Assembly (NCBI GenBank): GCA_930367215.1
Contig: OV884058.1
Coordinates: 219,026,208 to 219,090,207 of the forward strand
Direction: 5' to 3'
DNA length: 64,000 nucleotides
Origin: Pollenia angustigena
Lineage: Eukaryota; Arthropoda; Insecta; Diptera; Polleniidae
The notes under the pieces were generated by a model. That model worked only from the letters and a program-made list of their open reading frames with translations. It searched no databases and had not been told where the DNA came from. This document shows, piece after piece, positions 45,201 through 55,399 of the stretch. How positions within the stretch are numbered: the stretch's first letter is position 1; every line of letters begins with the position of its first letter. Both the position numbers and the translations under genes were made by a program.

Positions 45201-45766
45201 ACCGCACATTAGAGGAATACTTGCGCAAATTAGTAAGCACTCATCAGAAGGACTGGGATGAACACATTCCAAAGTTTCTGTTGGCATATAGATCAGCTGT
45301 TCATAATTCCACCTCTCGTACACCTGCCAAAATTGTCTTTGGATCGGAGCTCAGACTACCTGGAGATCTAGAATTTGGTGTTAAGCCTGGACCAACAGAT
45401 GGCAGCAATGAAGGCTCTACCTCACAGGAACAAGATGACCTTACTGAACTTCATGAGTTCGTGCGAAGTCGGATTAAGCTGTCCAGTGACAAGATGAAAG
45501 CCAGATACGATCGAGCGGCAAATTCGGAAGGTTTCAAAGAGGGCCAGTTGGTTTTACTTTTTAATCCGCAACGAAAGAAAGGACTATCTCCAAAGCTGCA
45601 GACTCATTGGGATGGCCCATATAAAGTAATAAAGAAATTGAATGACGTGGTGTATCGGATCCACAAATATAAGAGCCCAAGATCAAAAATGAAAGTGGTA
45701 CATCTAGAACGACTAGCCCATTATGGGAAAGGAGAATCTGAGCCTATTCGGGACGAACAGGCTTAA
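42245..45766 (+). CDS. pol: Pol polyprotein: protease, RT, RNase H, integrase
   Basis: Open for at least 1173 codons. The first codon counted here is GTG, and the frame is open upstream into the end of gag, so it is most likely made as a Gag-Pol fusion by -1 frameshifting. Residues counted from 42245: aspartic protease DTGA at 24-27; reverse transcriptase FCVDYRKLND, first catalytic Asp at 378 (LDLQSGYWQ) and YLDD at 440-443; RNase H DTDAS with Asp 587/589 and TDHSALRWL at about 654; integrase zinc-binding His 818, His 825, Cys 855, Cys 858; integrase catalytic triad Asp 887, Asp 947 and Glu 983 with exact D,D35E spacing; then a C-terminal module with WDGPYKVIKK (GPY/F motif). The domain order RT-RH-IN is that of Ty3/Gypsy. 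No chromodomain and no env are seen. The stop lies 11 bp before the 3' LTR. No internal stop or frameshift. Confidence 0.95.
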   Translation: MQRSNRNLTACGYINGQKRILTVDTGASHSIIRPDLIQKSIEPLSGVSLRTATGESATVYGKVKAKLSMANAIAHHVFIVADIVDKVIIGADFMIEHGIHLDMGQKIMYWRDAEIPLEVGYEIKAHVRQLIALQREKLPPKSEILVWARMEGDCEDNSLWVVEPAEVKGDIVTANALVKPSKGLVPVRVLNLSSSEKVLTQNFKIGQCTSTEAVINCEQHQGVARRISKDHEPLEEDVRKWTEKLTPPCKNKAKQLLRKYASAFALKGQNQGRTSIVKHEINTGEAKPIKQAPRSIPLAKRNEVKELVSEMEKNGVIKPSSSPWSSPVVLVKKKDGSTRFCVDYRKLNDVTKKDSYPLPRIDDTLDTLAGTEWFTTLDLQSGYWQVEIAKNDKEKTAFSASDGLWQFNVMPFGLCNAPATFERLMEQVLKGLHRKTCLVYLDDIIVIWKTFDEHLKNLEEVMKRISMAGLKLNAKKCSLFQKEVKYLGHRVTSKGISTDDDKIKAVMDWPRPKNIHELRSFIGLCTYYRRFVPNFANIAASLHELTKKAQKYIWSEAQETAFQKLKELLCSAPILAYPITGEKFVLDTDASGYGIGGVLSQVVDGVERVVGYYSRILSKPERNYCVTRRELLAVLECVKHFHKYLYGQHFELRTDHSALRWLLQFKNPEGQIARWIERLQSYDFTIEHRKGGKHGNADALSRRPCKLECKHCVKAEGKEYNCEVRLLQIESNEDWSMAQKADPILEKVMMAKEEGRRPNRNEISSESPLTKAYWALWNSLQLINGCLYRAWESADGKSVRNLIVVPSSKVHEVLNEFHNGPSGGHLGVTKTLEKLKQRFYWVGCQQAVADWISNCTQCIAAKGPTRRIRGPLQQYNSGAPFERIAMDIAGPFPVSDAGNRYVLVVIDYFSKWPEVYAIPNQEAKTVVDVFLNNWVCRYGVPIELHSDQGRNFESAVFKKMCELYGIRKTRTTPLHPQSDGMVERFNRTLEEYLRKLVSTHQKDWDEHIPKFLLAYRSAVHNSTSRTPAKIVFGSELRLPGDLEFGVKPGPTDGSNEGSTSQEQDDLTELHEFVRSRIKLSSDKMKARYDRAANSEGFKEGQLVLLFNPQRKKGLSPKLQTHWDGPYKVIKKLNDVVYRIHKYKSPRSKMKVVHLERLAHYGKGESEPIRDEQA

Positions 45767-45777
45767 GTGGAGGGCAG
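45766..45777 (+). promoter_or_regulatory. Polypurine tract
   Basis: AGTGGAGGGCAG lies directly before the TGTTACG start of the 3' LTR, where plus-strand cDNA synthesis is primed. It is mostly purine, with one T and one C. Confidence 0.75.
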
Positions 45778-46192
45778 TGTTACGAAAGTTAAATTATCTA
45801 AGAATTATTTATAGTTATAGTTATAAGTTATCTTGTAAGTTATAGTTTTATGTTACTTAAAATTGTCATGTATAATTTTCAACACAACTGTTATTTTAAA
45901 AATAATTCCTATATAAATTTCCCAGTAATTTCTAGAAATGGTTATAGAACATAATAAATAGTTTTTACGGGAAGGTTCGGGAAAAATCTAGAAATAATTA
46001 TGAAATATAAAAAGGGGTGACTCATGTAAAATTAGTTTAGTCTGTTTTGAAAAACGGTTCAGTTCGTAACTAACAATTGTGAACAAAATAATTAATATCA
46101 ATAAAGTTTGTTAACTTGAATAAGTGTGTGTTTTTTATTCGGATTTGCAATTAAAAGAACTCAAACGCGTTTATTAAAGGAAAAACGTAACA
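45778..46192 (+). repeat. 3' LTR
   Basis: 415 bp, same ends as the 5' LTR. By eye it differs at about seven positions, six of them in the last 150 bp. AATAAA at 46100-46105 is a candidate poly(A) signal and is AATAAT in the 5' copy. Confidence 0.95.
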
Positions 46193-46196
46193 ATAT

Positions 46197-46545
46197 GAAT
46201 TGCCACGCTGTTAGGACTCATAGTAGGTATATGCTTTCTTTTAAAAAATATTACGTTTGTACTAAAATGCTATTGTATATGGAAAATTTTTATTTTTAAA
46301 TGAAAATTAGATGAATATTTTCGTATTTTTAAATATATTGAAAATGAGATATAATTTTGAAAATTCCCTACATTTGCCATAAAATAAAACATCTGTCCTT
46401 TTTGCCCTACGCTTGAAGTTTTTCGAAAAAATCCCTACAAAAAGGGAAAATTCCCTACATTTGGCATCATTGGCTGGAGGGTATAATAAACGTGTTTAAA
46501 AGTGTTAAATTCTTTTTCTGGCCATATGTTTGTTTTTATATAAAA
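46197..46545. other. No gene seen
   Basis: AT-rich flank of the retrotransposon. Some words (CCCTACATTTG, CCCTACAAAAAGGG) recur between 46370 and 46465. No feature boundary found. Confidence 0.4.
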
Positions 46546-47711
46546 CTAGCTGACCCGACAGACGTTGTCCTGTCCAAATTAGGAAAAATGTTTGCGTTCG
46601 ATTTTTAAAATTCGTTTAAAAGCTACGAACATTTGAAAGAAAACTTAGTCAAATCGATGGAGCCGTTTTCTGATTATAGGTAAATCGAAAGAAGCCGTTC
46701 TCAAGTTATGCGCTTAATAGAAAAAGTTGGCGTAAAAGTACGCGTGGTAAATTTTTCTTTTGATGAAAACTTAAAATGGACTAATTCGAACATTCGAAAG
46801 AAAAAAGAAGTACGCGTGGTAAATTTTTCTTTTGATGAAAACTTAAAATGGATTAATTCGAACATTCGAAAGAAAAATTTGACAAATCGATGGAGCCATT
46901 TTCTCATTTTAGGTAATTCGAAAAAAGTGGGCGGGGAAAAATTTTCTTTTCGCATAAATCTAAGTTGGATCTGGCGATGATTTTATAGAAAAAAATTGTC
47001 CAAATCGGTTAAGCCGTTCTCAAGTTATGCGCTTAATAGAAAAAGTGGGCGTAAAAGTAGGCACGGTAATTTTTTCTTTCGATGAAAACTAAAAATGGAT
47101 TAATACGAACATTTAAAAGAAAAATTAGTCAAATCGATGGAGCTGTTTTTTGATTTTAGGAAATTCGAAAAAAGTGGGCGGGGCAAAATTTTCTTTCCGT
47201 AAAACCTAAGTTGGACCATAGCAATCATTTTAAAGAAAAAATCGTCCAAATCGGTCAAGCCGTTCTCAAGTAATGCACTTAATAGGAAAAGTGGACGTAA
47301 AAGTAGGCGTGGTAAATTTTTCTTTCGGTGAAAACTTTAAATGGATTAATGCGAACATTTGAAAGAAAAATTTGTCAAATCGATGGAGCCGTTTTCTGAT
47401 TTTAGGTAATTCGAAAAAAGTGGGTGTAAAAGTGGGCGGGGCAAAATTTTCTGTTCTTATAAATCTAAGTTGGACCATGGCGATCCTTTTAAAGAAAAAA
47501 TCGTCCAAATTATATAGATGTCATTGGTGGTGCAATATGAAAATTGGATTTTGCCACGCCCCTCCGCCCGCAGACCGAAAATCAAAAATCAGACTTCACA
47601 GTGACACCCGCCTGAATATTATGAAGATTCCATCAAAATCAGCAAAGCCGTTTTGGAGTCCATACGTTACATACATACATACATACACACATACTGTTTT
47701 ATATATATAGA
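46546..47711 (-). mobile_element. Non-autonomous Helitron, minus orientation
   Basis: On the minus strand it starts TCTATATATATAAAACAG (5' TC end at 47711) and ends CTAG followed by T at 46546, with a small GACA/TGTC hairpin about 7 nt before the end. Between lie three to four diverged units of about 250 bp. They contain AATCGATGGAGC(C/T)GTTTT, AGTGGGCG(T/G), AAATCGGTCAAGCCGTTCTC and CTAAGTTGGACCAT. The same units make up the 5' half of the Helitron at 49.5-51.0 kb on the opposite strand. No Rep/helicase. Confidence 0.7.
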
Positions 47712-49489
47712 AGAAGAAGAAGAAGATAGATTTTAACTTTTTATATGTTTCAATTGAATTCATTTTTACAAACATGCTTACTTCGCAAAGGTTATTCATT
47801 GATAAAAATGGTGTACATGGTTTCTGTCAGAACATCTGGCGAAAAAGATATATGTATGTGGTTGGGGTAATCAGAAGTGATTTTTATATTTTTAAGCCTC
47901 CGAAAGTAACCCTCGTTTGTGGTATTTCTCACATATGCAATATATGTCTACTTTGTTGTGGCGCCATAGTTCATTTGTAAGCAAAGTCATGATTTACATA
48001 ACTTTAGTGATGAACATGTATATATCCCGTTGGTGATCAAGAACAAGCTACACAAAGCTTTTATAAGCACTCACCTTATAAAACATACATTGCATGCAGT
48101 TCGAAACAATATCTAAAATATTGACACTTGCCGACAGAAAATTTTGTCTATAGTGCAAATTATATAGGAACTACACATGTGTGGAAAATCACACAAGAGG
48201 GTTACATTCGTAAATTCTGAAATATTTCGTTAGTAAAAAAAATACTTAATTGATATTCCCAACAAAGTCAAGAAGTTTCTTTAGTGTAACTCAACAATTT
48301 TCTTGTTTATTGTGTAAAAATTATTAATTTTGTGTGGTGTTTTTACACAAGGGTGATTTAAGGGTTTTGCCATAAAGGAAAAAAATAACAAAAAAAAAAA
48401 AAAAAATGTGTTTTATTTACATAAATAATTTGATAAAATTTTGAAAATTCTTTAACTTACGTGGTGTTAATTTGTTGTTTGAATCTCTACGTTGCATGAG
48501 TAATTTAAAGAAAAATCTGAAACGAAATTGAAGAAAAAAATTTAGACTTTTTTAAAATAATAAAACTGTATGTTTTGGCCAAAGCCTTTCAAGTTTGTAA
48601 GACAGTAAAAGGGATAATTGAAAAATGAATGTTAATTAATTAATATTTAAAATCCTAAATATCCTTTTGAAACTTGTTTTTTTTTTGCATGAACGTTTCT
48701 ATCTATCTTTTTTTTTTTTTTTTTGTTAAAGATTTTAGGATTTCCCTAAAAAAGGACTCTTGTTTCTTTCATCAACTTTATGGTAATCTTTTTCAGTTTT
48801 TTCTTTAATTTAATTGTTTTGTTTAAACTCTTGTTTTGAAAACCTCCAGGGACCTCATTAAAGCTAAAAATGAAACTAATAAATTTGTTTTTCAGTTTCC
48901 TATGGTGTTTGCCTTTTACGTTTGTTTTTTTCTTTTTCGTTGTGTCCTTTCTGGAACATTTATTTTTTAAAATAAAATTTATTTGACTAAAATTTACATA
49001 AGTGACTTACAATTTCTGTAATTTCCCTCAGTTTTGTTTTTTTTTTTTTTTTTTTTGGTAGCATAGTCTGATCCTTGCTTCTTCTATTTGTGTTATTTTG
49101 ATTTATATTTTTTAAGGCACAAACATTTTTCTTTAGATATACTTACATTTTAAATAAAAAAAAGTACTGTTAGGCAAAAAGTAAAGAGGGGAGAAAATTA
49201 GATATTCTTTAAGTTTTTCACTTTCTTCCTGTAAGTTAGAAAAAAAAGTGAAATTTATTTGGAATTTAATATTTCGAGCCGAAAAAATTGTTTTTAATTT
49301 AAGCTGTAAGTGGAAATTTTTTTTAGAGGTGTAAAAATATTCTCTATGAATATTTCTTGTTTCTTGTCTTAATGATTTGTAGACACTATAATTTTTGTAA
49401 AAACCTAAAAAGGGTCCCTAATTTTCCGGCATACTCTTATTCCCAAATACTCACACAAAATTTCTTTTATTCCCGCAATCTTAATCATA
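47712..49489. other. No gene seen
   Basis: AT-rich with many homopolymer runs (A at 48388-48406, T at 48712-48726 and 49037-49056). The short open frames show no domain. Confidence 0.45.
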
Positions 49490-51009
49490 TTAAGTAATAT
49501 AAAAATAAGTCGGGTTTTCCTTCCTGACGCTATAACTCCAGAACGCACGAACCGATTTCCACGGCTTTGCATTCGTTGGAAAGGTCTCGGGCTCCGTGAG
49601 GTTTATAGCATATAAAATTGTTCCCCGCACATAACTTGAGGACGGCTTGACCGATTTGGGCGATTTTTTCTTTAAAGTGATCGCCATAGTCCAACTTAGG
49701 TTTATACGGAAAGAAAATTGTTCCCCGCCCACTTTTACGCCCACTTTTTTCGAACTATCTAAAATCAGAAAACGGCTCCATCGATTTGACTAATTTTTCT
49801 TTCAAATGTTCGTATCAATGCATTTTAAGTAGGCGTGCTTTTACGCCCACTTTTTCTATTAAGCACATAACTTGAGGATGGCTTGACCGATTTGGACGAT
49901 TTCTTCTTTAAAGTGATCGCCATTGTCCAACTTAGGATTATACGGAAAGAAATTTGTTCCCCGCCCACTTTTTTCGATTTACCTAAAATCAGAAAACGGC
50001 TCCATCGATTTGACTAATTTTTCTTTCAAATGTTCGTATTATTCCATTTTAAGTTTTCATCGAAAGAACGCCTACTTTTACGCCTACTACGAAGCAATCA
50101 AAGCCGATTTGGAGGTACGATGATTTGTTGGCAGGTGATTTTTGGCAAACACTTCCAGTAATACCACGATCAACGCCCGCCGATGAATTAAATGCATGTT
50201 TGAAGTCGTCTGCTTTGTGGAAACACGTTAGGAAGCCCAAATTGACTCTGAAAATGCGAGTCGAGCTGCAAAATAATCAATCTCGTGACGTATTTTCCAA
50301 ACAATTGCTGGACATAGGAAACGACAAAATCCCGGTGGATATTTCAATTTCTGCCGGTTCACCGAATCAAAGTCCGAACTCATCCGAAAGGTGTTTTCAA
50401 ACATTACACAAAATTACAGAAATCATGATTTGTTGAGCGAACGTGCTATATAAGCTACGTTGACGAACTGAATTTTAACATTCAAAGTGAAATCGCTGGC
50501 AAATTGGAGACGTACAAATCGGTAGATTCCATTACTTCTCAGAACGATGTCGTGAACTATCCAATCGAACTCCCAGGGATTACCCGGATTACCTCCTCAT
50601 AAATTCAAACTAAAAGTTCGATCGGTAACCATAATGTTACGAAATATAAACCAACCACGTCTTTGTAATGGCTCCCGACTTACGGTAAAAAAAAACTGAT
50701 GAATAACGTCATCGAAGCAACAATGCTTAAAGGAAAGTACAAGGGAGAAAATGTTTTGATACCTCGGATCCCAATGATTCCAACCGACATGGCATTCAAT
50801 TTTAACGCCATTTACTTAGAGAAGTTCAACTTAATAACACTTCATTTTTGTAATCGAAATGAATTCATTACTGTTGTGAAATGAAATAAAATTTTTCCTT
50901 TTCAAATATAAAACAAAAAAAAATTTTTCTTCATCTTTTAATCACCAAACGAAATGTTACATAAAACGAAGCCATCTGGTGGCGAAACGGAGTTCGCCGG
51001 GTTTGCTAG
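49490..51009 (+). mobile_element. Helitron with decayed helicase
   Basis: The 3' end is diagnostic: stem GGCGAA / TTCGCC (50981-50986, 50993-50998), 7 nt, then CTAG followed by T (51006-51010). The left part begins near 49490 with ATATAAAAATAAGTCGGGTT and CGCTATAACTCCAG, typical of Helitron 5' regions. It continues through GGCTCCATCGATTTGACTAA units shared with the element at 46.5-47.7 kb. The right part is a broken Pif1-like helicase. Length about 1.5 kb against 5-10 kb for complete Helitrons, so most of Rep/helicase is deleted. Confidence 0.75.
50125..50880 (+). pseudogene. Helitron Pif1-like helicase, C-terminal fragment
   Basis: The first frame reads LLAGDFWQTLPVIPRSTPAD and ACLKSSALWKHV and then LKMRVELQNN. 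This is the Pif1/Helitron helicase segment around motifs III-IV, with Arg replaced by Trp in the usual GDFRQ. After frame changes it continues as NYRNHDLLSERAI, then YVDELNFNIQSEI and YKSVDSI, then VTIMLRNINQPRLCNG. It ends with KLMNNVIEATMLKGKYKGEN and RIPMIPTDMAFNF. All are in the order of intact Helitron helicases. At least four frame changes or stops separate them, and the final 'TINKSQGQ' region is absent. The protein would have unwound DNA in rolling-circle transposition. It cannot be functional. Confidence 0.8.
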
Positions 51010-51123
51010 TTAAGTATAAAATTAAGCTTAGTAAAACAAAGCTGGGTGGTAAGATTATTTTGGATCTCCATTTCCAAATAAAACTTCTAAAATATAATAA
51101 TTCGAAATCGATTAACTGCTAAA
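51010..51123. other. Short spacer, no feature seen
   Basis: AT-rich text between the Helitron 3' end and the next inverted-repeat element. Confidence 0.4.
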
Positions 51124-52463
51124 ACCAGGGACATAATATTGAAAAAATCCTGAAATAATAATTTATCACGAATTTTTAAAACTTGCTCTCTGAATAATTA
51201 TTACAAAAAACCAATATTTTTTTGGTCTTTGATAACCGTTATAGTTTGTTTTTTTTTTTTTTTTTTTTGGCTTCCATTACAAAAGATTTTAATTTTTTTG
51301 GTCTTCTATAACCATTATAAAAGATTTTAATTTTTTTTTGGTCTTCCGTAACCATTACAAAAGATTTTTATTTTCTTCGGTCTTCCATATCGAATTTCAC
51401 ACAAGTTTTATGAAAAAATTATTTGGAGTTCAGCCAATGACACTCCTAATAAAATATATGAAACAGGTTTCGTTACAGTCAATGTTTATGAAAAGCTTCA
51501 TAGAATTAATGAAACTCTTTACAGAAATAGTCGGTCAAGACCGACCACATAATATCCTTCACCTATTTGGGTCCGAAATTTTTATGGTTCCGAAGTCGAC
51601 TTGGGCTCGAAATAGTCGAACAAGCCTTCTTAATGGTATTTTCGGCTAGGTAGGCCGACTTTATTCGCCAGCTCACATAGACACTGAATGTCCGTTGCGA
51701 TACAACTGCGCTTCCACTCATGCGAAATTAGTTGTGTTGCATATTCTGAGAATGCATGACGAGACCTACAGTTCAATGCTGAGTCCGAGCGGCAAGGTTT
51801 GAAGTGCTTTAGAACAGAAATTACTTTCATTGGTTCGCTCAAGCCAACCAAAAGTTGAGGATGTTAAGAAATAATTATTTCTTTTTGAAAAATGTTTTCT
51901 TTTGGTCGCTCGAGCCAGGAATCGAATCCGGGTCCTATCGGTTTCGGAGTCCATATCTTAGCTACTACACCAGCAGCACTGACTACTCAATATTATATAA
52001 ATACAATTTGAGTGCGAAATTTCTTGTATTTAAAAAAAATCGGGAAAATATGCCTAAAACTGGAGCGGTTTTATTTAAACTCAGCACCATGATTGTGTGG
52101 CATAACTGGTTTCTATTTACCAAATATGAGAAAGATATCAAACAATTTTCGGATCCTTACCAAAATCATTAAAAAAAAAGTTCGTCCTTGTGCAAATATA
52201 AGTCAGTGTGAGAAATTTTATAAAAATATCTTAAGATTTGCGAACTGTAGCGTGGTTCTAGAAGACAGAAAAAATAAAAATCTTTTATAACGGTTATCAA
52301 AGACCAAAAAAAAAATAATAATCATTCATAATGTTTATGGCAGAACTATAATTTTCTGGGTAATTTATAATTATTATTACAGGACCAATTTTTTTCAGTT
52401 ATTTTTTCCATAACCTATTGGATATTTAAAAAATAATAACAGTTATTTCGGGTCCCTGGGTAA
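51124..52463. mobile_element. TIR element with GGTCTTTGATAACCG inverted repeat
   Basis: A perfect 27-bp inverted pair (51217-51243 / 52286-52312) contains TTGGTCTTTGATAACCGTTA. Weaker complementarity continues outward to ACCAGGGAC at about 51124 and GTCCCTGGGT at about 52463. Next to the left arm, 40-bp units of GGTCTTC-ATAACCATTA plus a T run are repeated three to four times (51245-51390). The centre contains a tRNA-like SINE. No transposase recognised. Confidence 0.55.
51880..51975 (-). mobile_element. tRNA-derived SINE-like sequence
   Basis: On the minus strand there is an A box-like TGGTGTAGTAGC (51972-51961) and a B box-like GATTCGATTCC (51928-51918), followed by an A-rich stretch. The acceptor stem does not pair, so it is not called as a tRNA gene. 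Confidence 0.5.
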
Positions 52464-53415
52464 AACTAATAATTCCTACAGTTTACTGTTTAAAATTCGA
52501 AAAAACTCGATATTTTTCCGAACAGAAACCCTACATTCGAGACTTCTTCCTCAAGGTAGAAAGTATGCCAAAGTATATTTTAAAAACATAAAATTACTTG
52601 ACGTTAAAGTCCTTGCAACTTAAATGTAAAAGGTTATCTATCCCTGTTCTTAAAAACATGCATAAATGCATGTCTTAACTCACACACAAACAAAGTTCAC
52701 CTCTACCCTCTTCTTTATTTGCCAAAAAAAAAAAAAAAAACTAATTGAGCTTAACATACATATTAAAGCATTTCTCCTCCCCCTCTCTAACTTAAGATTA
52801 CCAAAGCAAAATTTGTTGTTTTTTCTAGGTTTAGCTCAAGAAAAGAAGGTTGTGAGGAATATCCTTCGTTAATGATAACTTTTCGTTTCTTTCCGATTCT
52901 CTAGAAACTCTCATAAAACACAAGACCTTACAAAGTGGAAAGTCGAAGTCAAAGTTACATTTCTTGCGAATAAAAAAAAAATATATTTTGTTGCTTGTTT
53001 CCATCGAAAAGGGATTTAAATATGGAGGTCACGTTTTATATTTATATTCAACAGTCAGCAAATGTTATGACATTCTATAGATTGTTTTTCTTGTTAAACT
53101 AGAATAATAAAAAACAAAAGCAAAAACAAAAACAAAAACCGAAAATGTATAAACAACAGAATGCTAAATTTTATACCATAAATAAATCTTTAAAACGTTT
53201 TTAACTTTAACGACAATTTTGAGTATTGATTTTTTTTATATTTTTTGTTATTTATGACTGCAAATGATATATGAACTTTGGGGACTTATTTAAAGAAGGT
53301 TAAAAGAACATAAATGATATTTTGTTATAAATATTTTACAATAAACATTAGAACCTAATGTTACTAGTGAAAGAAGATTTATACAATGATATTTTAAATT
53401 TAAATTTAACTTTAA
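52464..53415. other. No gene seen
   Basis: AT-rich with poly(A) at 52724-52740. No supportable feature. Confidence 0.45.
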
Positions 53416-53420
53416 ACAAT

Positions 53421-53886
53421 AGTTCAGTTCAGTTCAGTTCTAGTTCAGTTCTAGGTAATATCTAGTACAGTTCTAGTTCATTTCTAGTTTAGTTCAAATT
53501 CAGTTCTAGTTCATTTCTAGTTCAGTTTTAGTTCAGATCAAGTTAAGTTCTAGCTTAGTTCTAGTTCAGTTCTAGTTCAGTTCTAGTTCAGTTCTAGTTC
53601 AGTTCTAGTTCAGTTCCAGTTCAGTTCTAGTTCTAGTTCAGTTCTAGTTCAGTTCTAGTTCAGTTCTAGTTCAGTTCTAGTTCAGTTCTAGTTCAGTTCT
53701 AGTTCAGTTCTAGTTCAGTTCTAGTTCAGTTCTAGTTCAGTTCTAGTTCAGTTCTAGTTCAGTTCTAGTTCAGTTCTAATTCAGTTCTAGTTCAGCTCTA
53801 GTTCAGTTCTAGTTCAGTTCTAGTTCAGCTCTAATTGAGTTCTAGTTCAGTTCTAATTCAGTTCTAGTTCAGTTCTAATTCAACTA
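53421..53886 (+). repeat. 11-bp minisatellite (CTAGTTCAGTT)n
   Basis: About 40 units of CTAGTTCAGTT run with few changes in the middle (53560-53780). More variants occur at both edges (CATTTCTAG, CTAATTCAG), the usual pattern for a tandem array homogenised from its centre. Confidence 0.95.
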
Positions 53887-54016
53887 CAATTTTTGACCTG
53901 CAATATTTGATAGATGCCTTCCATATTATAAATAAAATTAACTTTCACTGAATGATTTAAAATGCTTATAACTCAAGACTTCAAGAAATTTGTTAAAAAT
54001 AATTGGTCGGATAACA

Positions 54017-54280
54017 TATCGAGTCATTACCGCAAAAAAAGCTTAAGTGACAAAAACAAAATTTTACAGAAATGGGTTTTTTTTATTTTATTTCATAAAA
54101 ATTTTGTATGAATATTGTCGCTTGAGATAAAATTGTTTTTGCTATAAAATCGTAACGGTTCCTTATGTGACCATGACATTTTAGGAGATGATGCAAGTGT
54201 TGCCAATAAAGTCGTTTATTAAAAAAAACGAAAATGGAAAATGATGTTACTTAAGCTTTTTTTGCGGTTATGCCTCGATA
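54017..54280. mobile_element. TATCG-family MITE 7
   Basis: Ends TATCGA, 21 bases (GTCATTACCGCAAAAAAAGC plus T), then TAAGT. The right end matches at all but two of these. TTTACAG begins exactly 46 bases from the left end. 264 bp. It is located 30 kb from the cluster of other members. Confidence 0.7.
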
Positions 54281-54957
54281 TGATACCAAGGAACCTCCAG
54301 GTATAGTTGGCAGAGGTTCGGCCATTTAAAGAAGAGCTCAAATCAAACATTTTCTAATGTGTTTTGAGAAGACCAATGTTATACCCTCAGAGGCCATTGA
54401 CATCAAGTATCTCATTCTAGTATTTATCCACCAGAGCTCTGTCAGAAAATTAAAGCTCGCAAGAAACTTTTAAATTTTGCCGAGGAAGTCATTTTATTTC
54501 GGAAATGGAGGAGGTTGCACACATATACATATTCGCGTAACTAAAAACAGTTCAGTGTATTGAATAAACTAAGAAAACCTAAATTCCGCAATAAAATTAC
54601 CTTTAAGGAAGGCTTTACTTTTTTATACTAAGCGCAGTCATTTTAGAAACATATTGGCAAAAAAAAAAATAATAAAAAACAATCGCCAAAACTAAATTCT
54701 TCGAATCATCAAAATTTTCAATCGGAAAAGCTCTGAACTGACAAACAATCTGACACCAGCTGTTTTGCAAGACATTTGCTTGTGGCAGCAAATATATGAC
54801 CATTAAAATCTAATTATTTACACAAATTCTTTAAAAAAAAAAACAACATTATAAAAGTGAATAGAAATATAAGTCAGCAAATTATAGATATTGAAAATGC
54901 TTTTGGTTTACGTCAGATGAAACCAACAACGAACGTGTAAAACAAAATGTTTTAAAC
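54281..54957. other. No gene seen
   Basis: The short open frame at 54615-54803 has no recognisable domain. Nothing else found. Confidence 0.4.
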
Positions 54958-55399
54958 GGCTCCGTGCAATAACTCCCAGGTGCAATAAGTCCCAAGAAAA
55001 AAATGAAATTAGACCCAAAAATTTTTCATACAAATGTGGGAGTAATTTCATTATGAAATAGCTCCCAGCCCTCTCGGTTTTATTTCATTTTTTTGGAAGT
55101 TATTTCATTTTTTGCCTGGGAGTTATTTCATAATGAAATAAAATCCAAATGAAATAAGTCTTCGAAAAAATTAACGTGGAAGTTATTTCATTTTATTTTG
55201 GTTTTCGGTGTTATTTCATTTGCTGTGGGAGTTATTTTTTGTGGGAATTTTTTCATTTTCAATTATTTACAATTTCTTAAAATTGTTTAAAATTTAAAAC
55301 GGTATTTATAACGGGATATTTCAAACTTTTTGAATACAATGACTTAAGTTCATCAAAGAAGAAAATTTTGCTAATTGCAATTGCAGTGTCTTATGGTTA

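Larger units (their letters stand above)
40216..46192 (+). mobile_element. Complete LTR retrotransposon, Gypsy/mdg3-like
   Basis: 5977 bp with two 415-bp LTRs (TGTTACG...CGTAACA) and a 4-bp target duplication ATAT (40212-40215, 46193-46196). The order is LTR, primer-binding site, gag, a -1 frameshift signal, pol (protease, RT, RNase H, integrase), polypurine tract, LTR. That domain order is Ty3/Gypsy. No env follows pol. The apparent tRNA-Leu primer site and two-ORF layout point to the mdg3/blastopia side of the group (inference). Both reading frames are open and the catalytic residues are present. The LTRs differ at about 7 sites by hand count, so the insertion is fairly young and could still be active. 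Confidence 0.93.

Noticed and set aside
45767..45777. Search for an env gene between pol and the 3' LTR
   Set aside because: Only 11 bases separate the pol stop from the LTR, so no env is present.
46708..46980. 90-codon repetitive open frame (SFDENLKW repeats)
   Set aside because: It arises from the internal tandem units of a non-autonomous Helitron and also opens on the other strand.
51900..51975. A functional tRNA gene on the minus strand
   Set aside because: B-box-like text is good, but the cloverleaf stems are incomplete.
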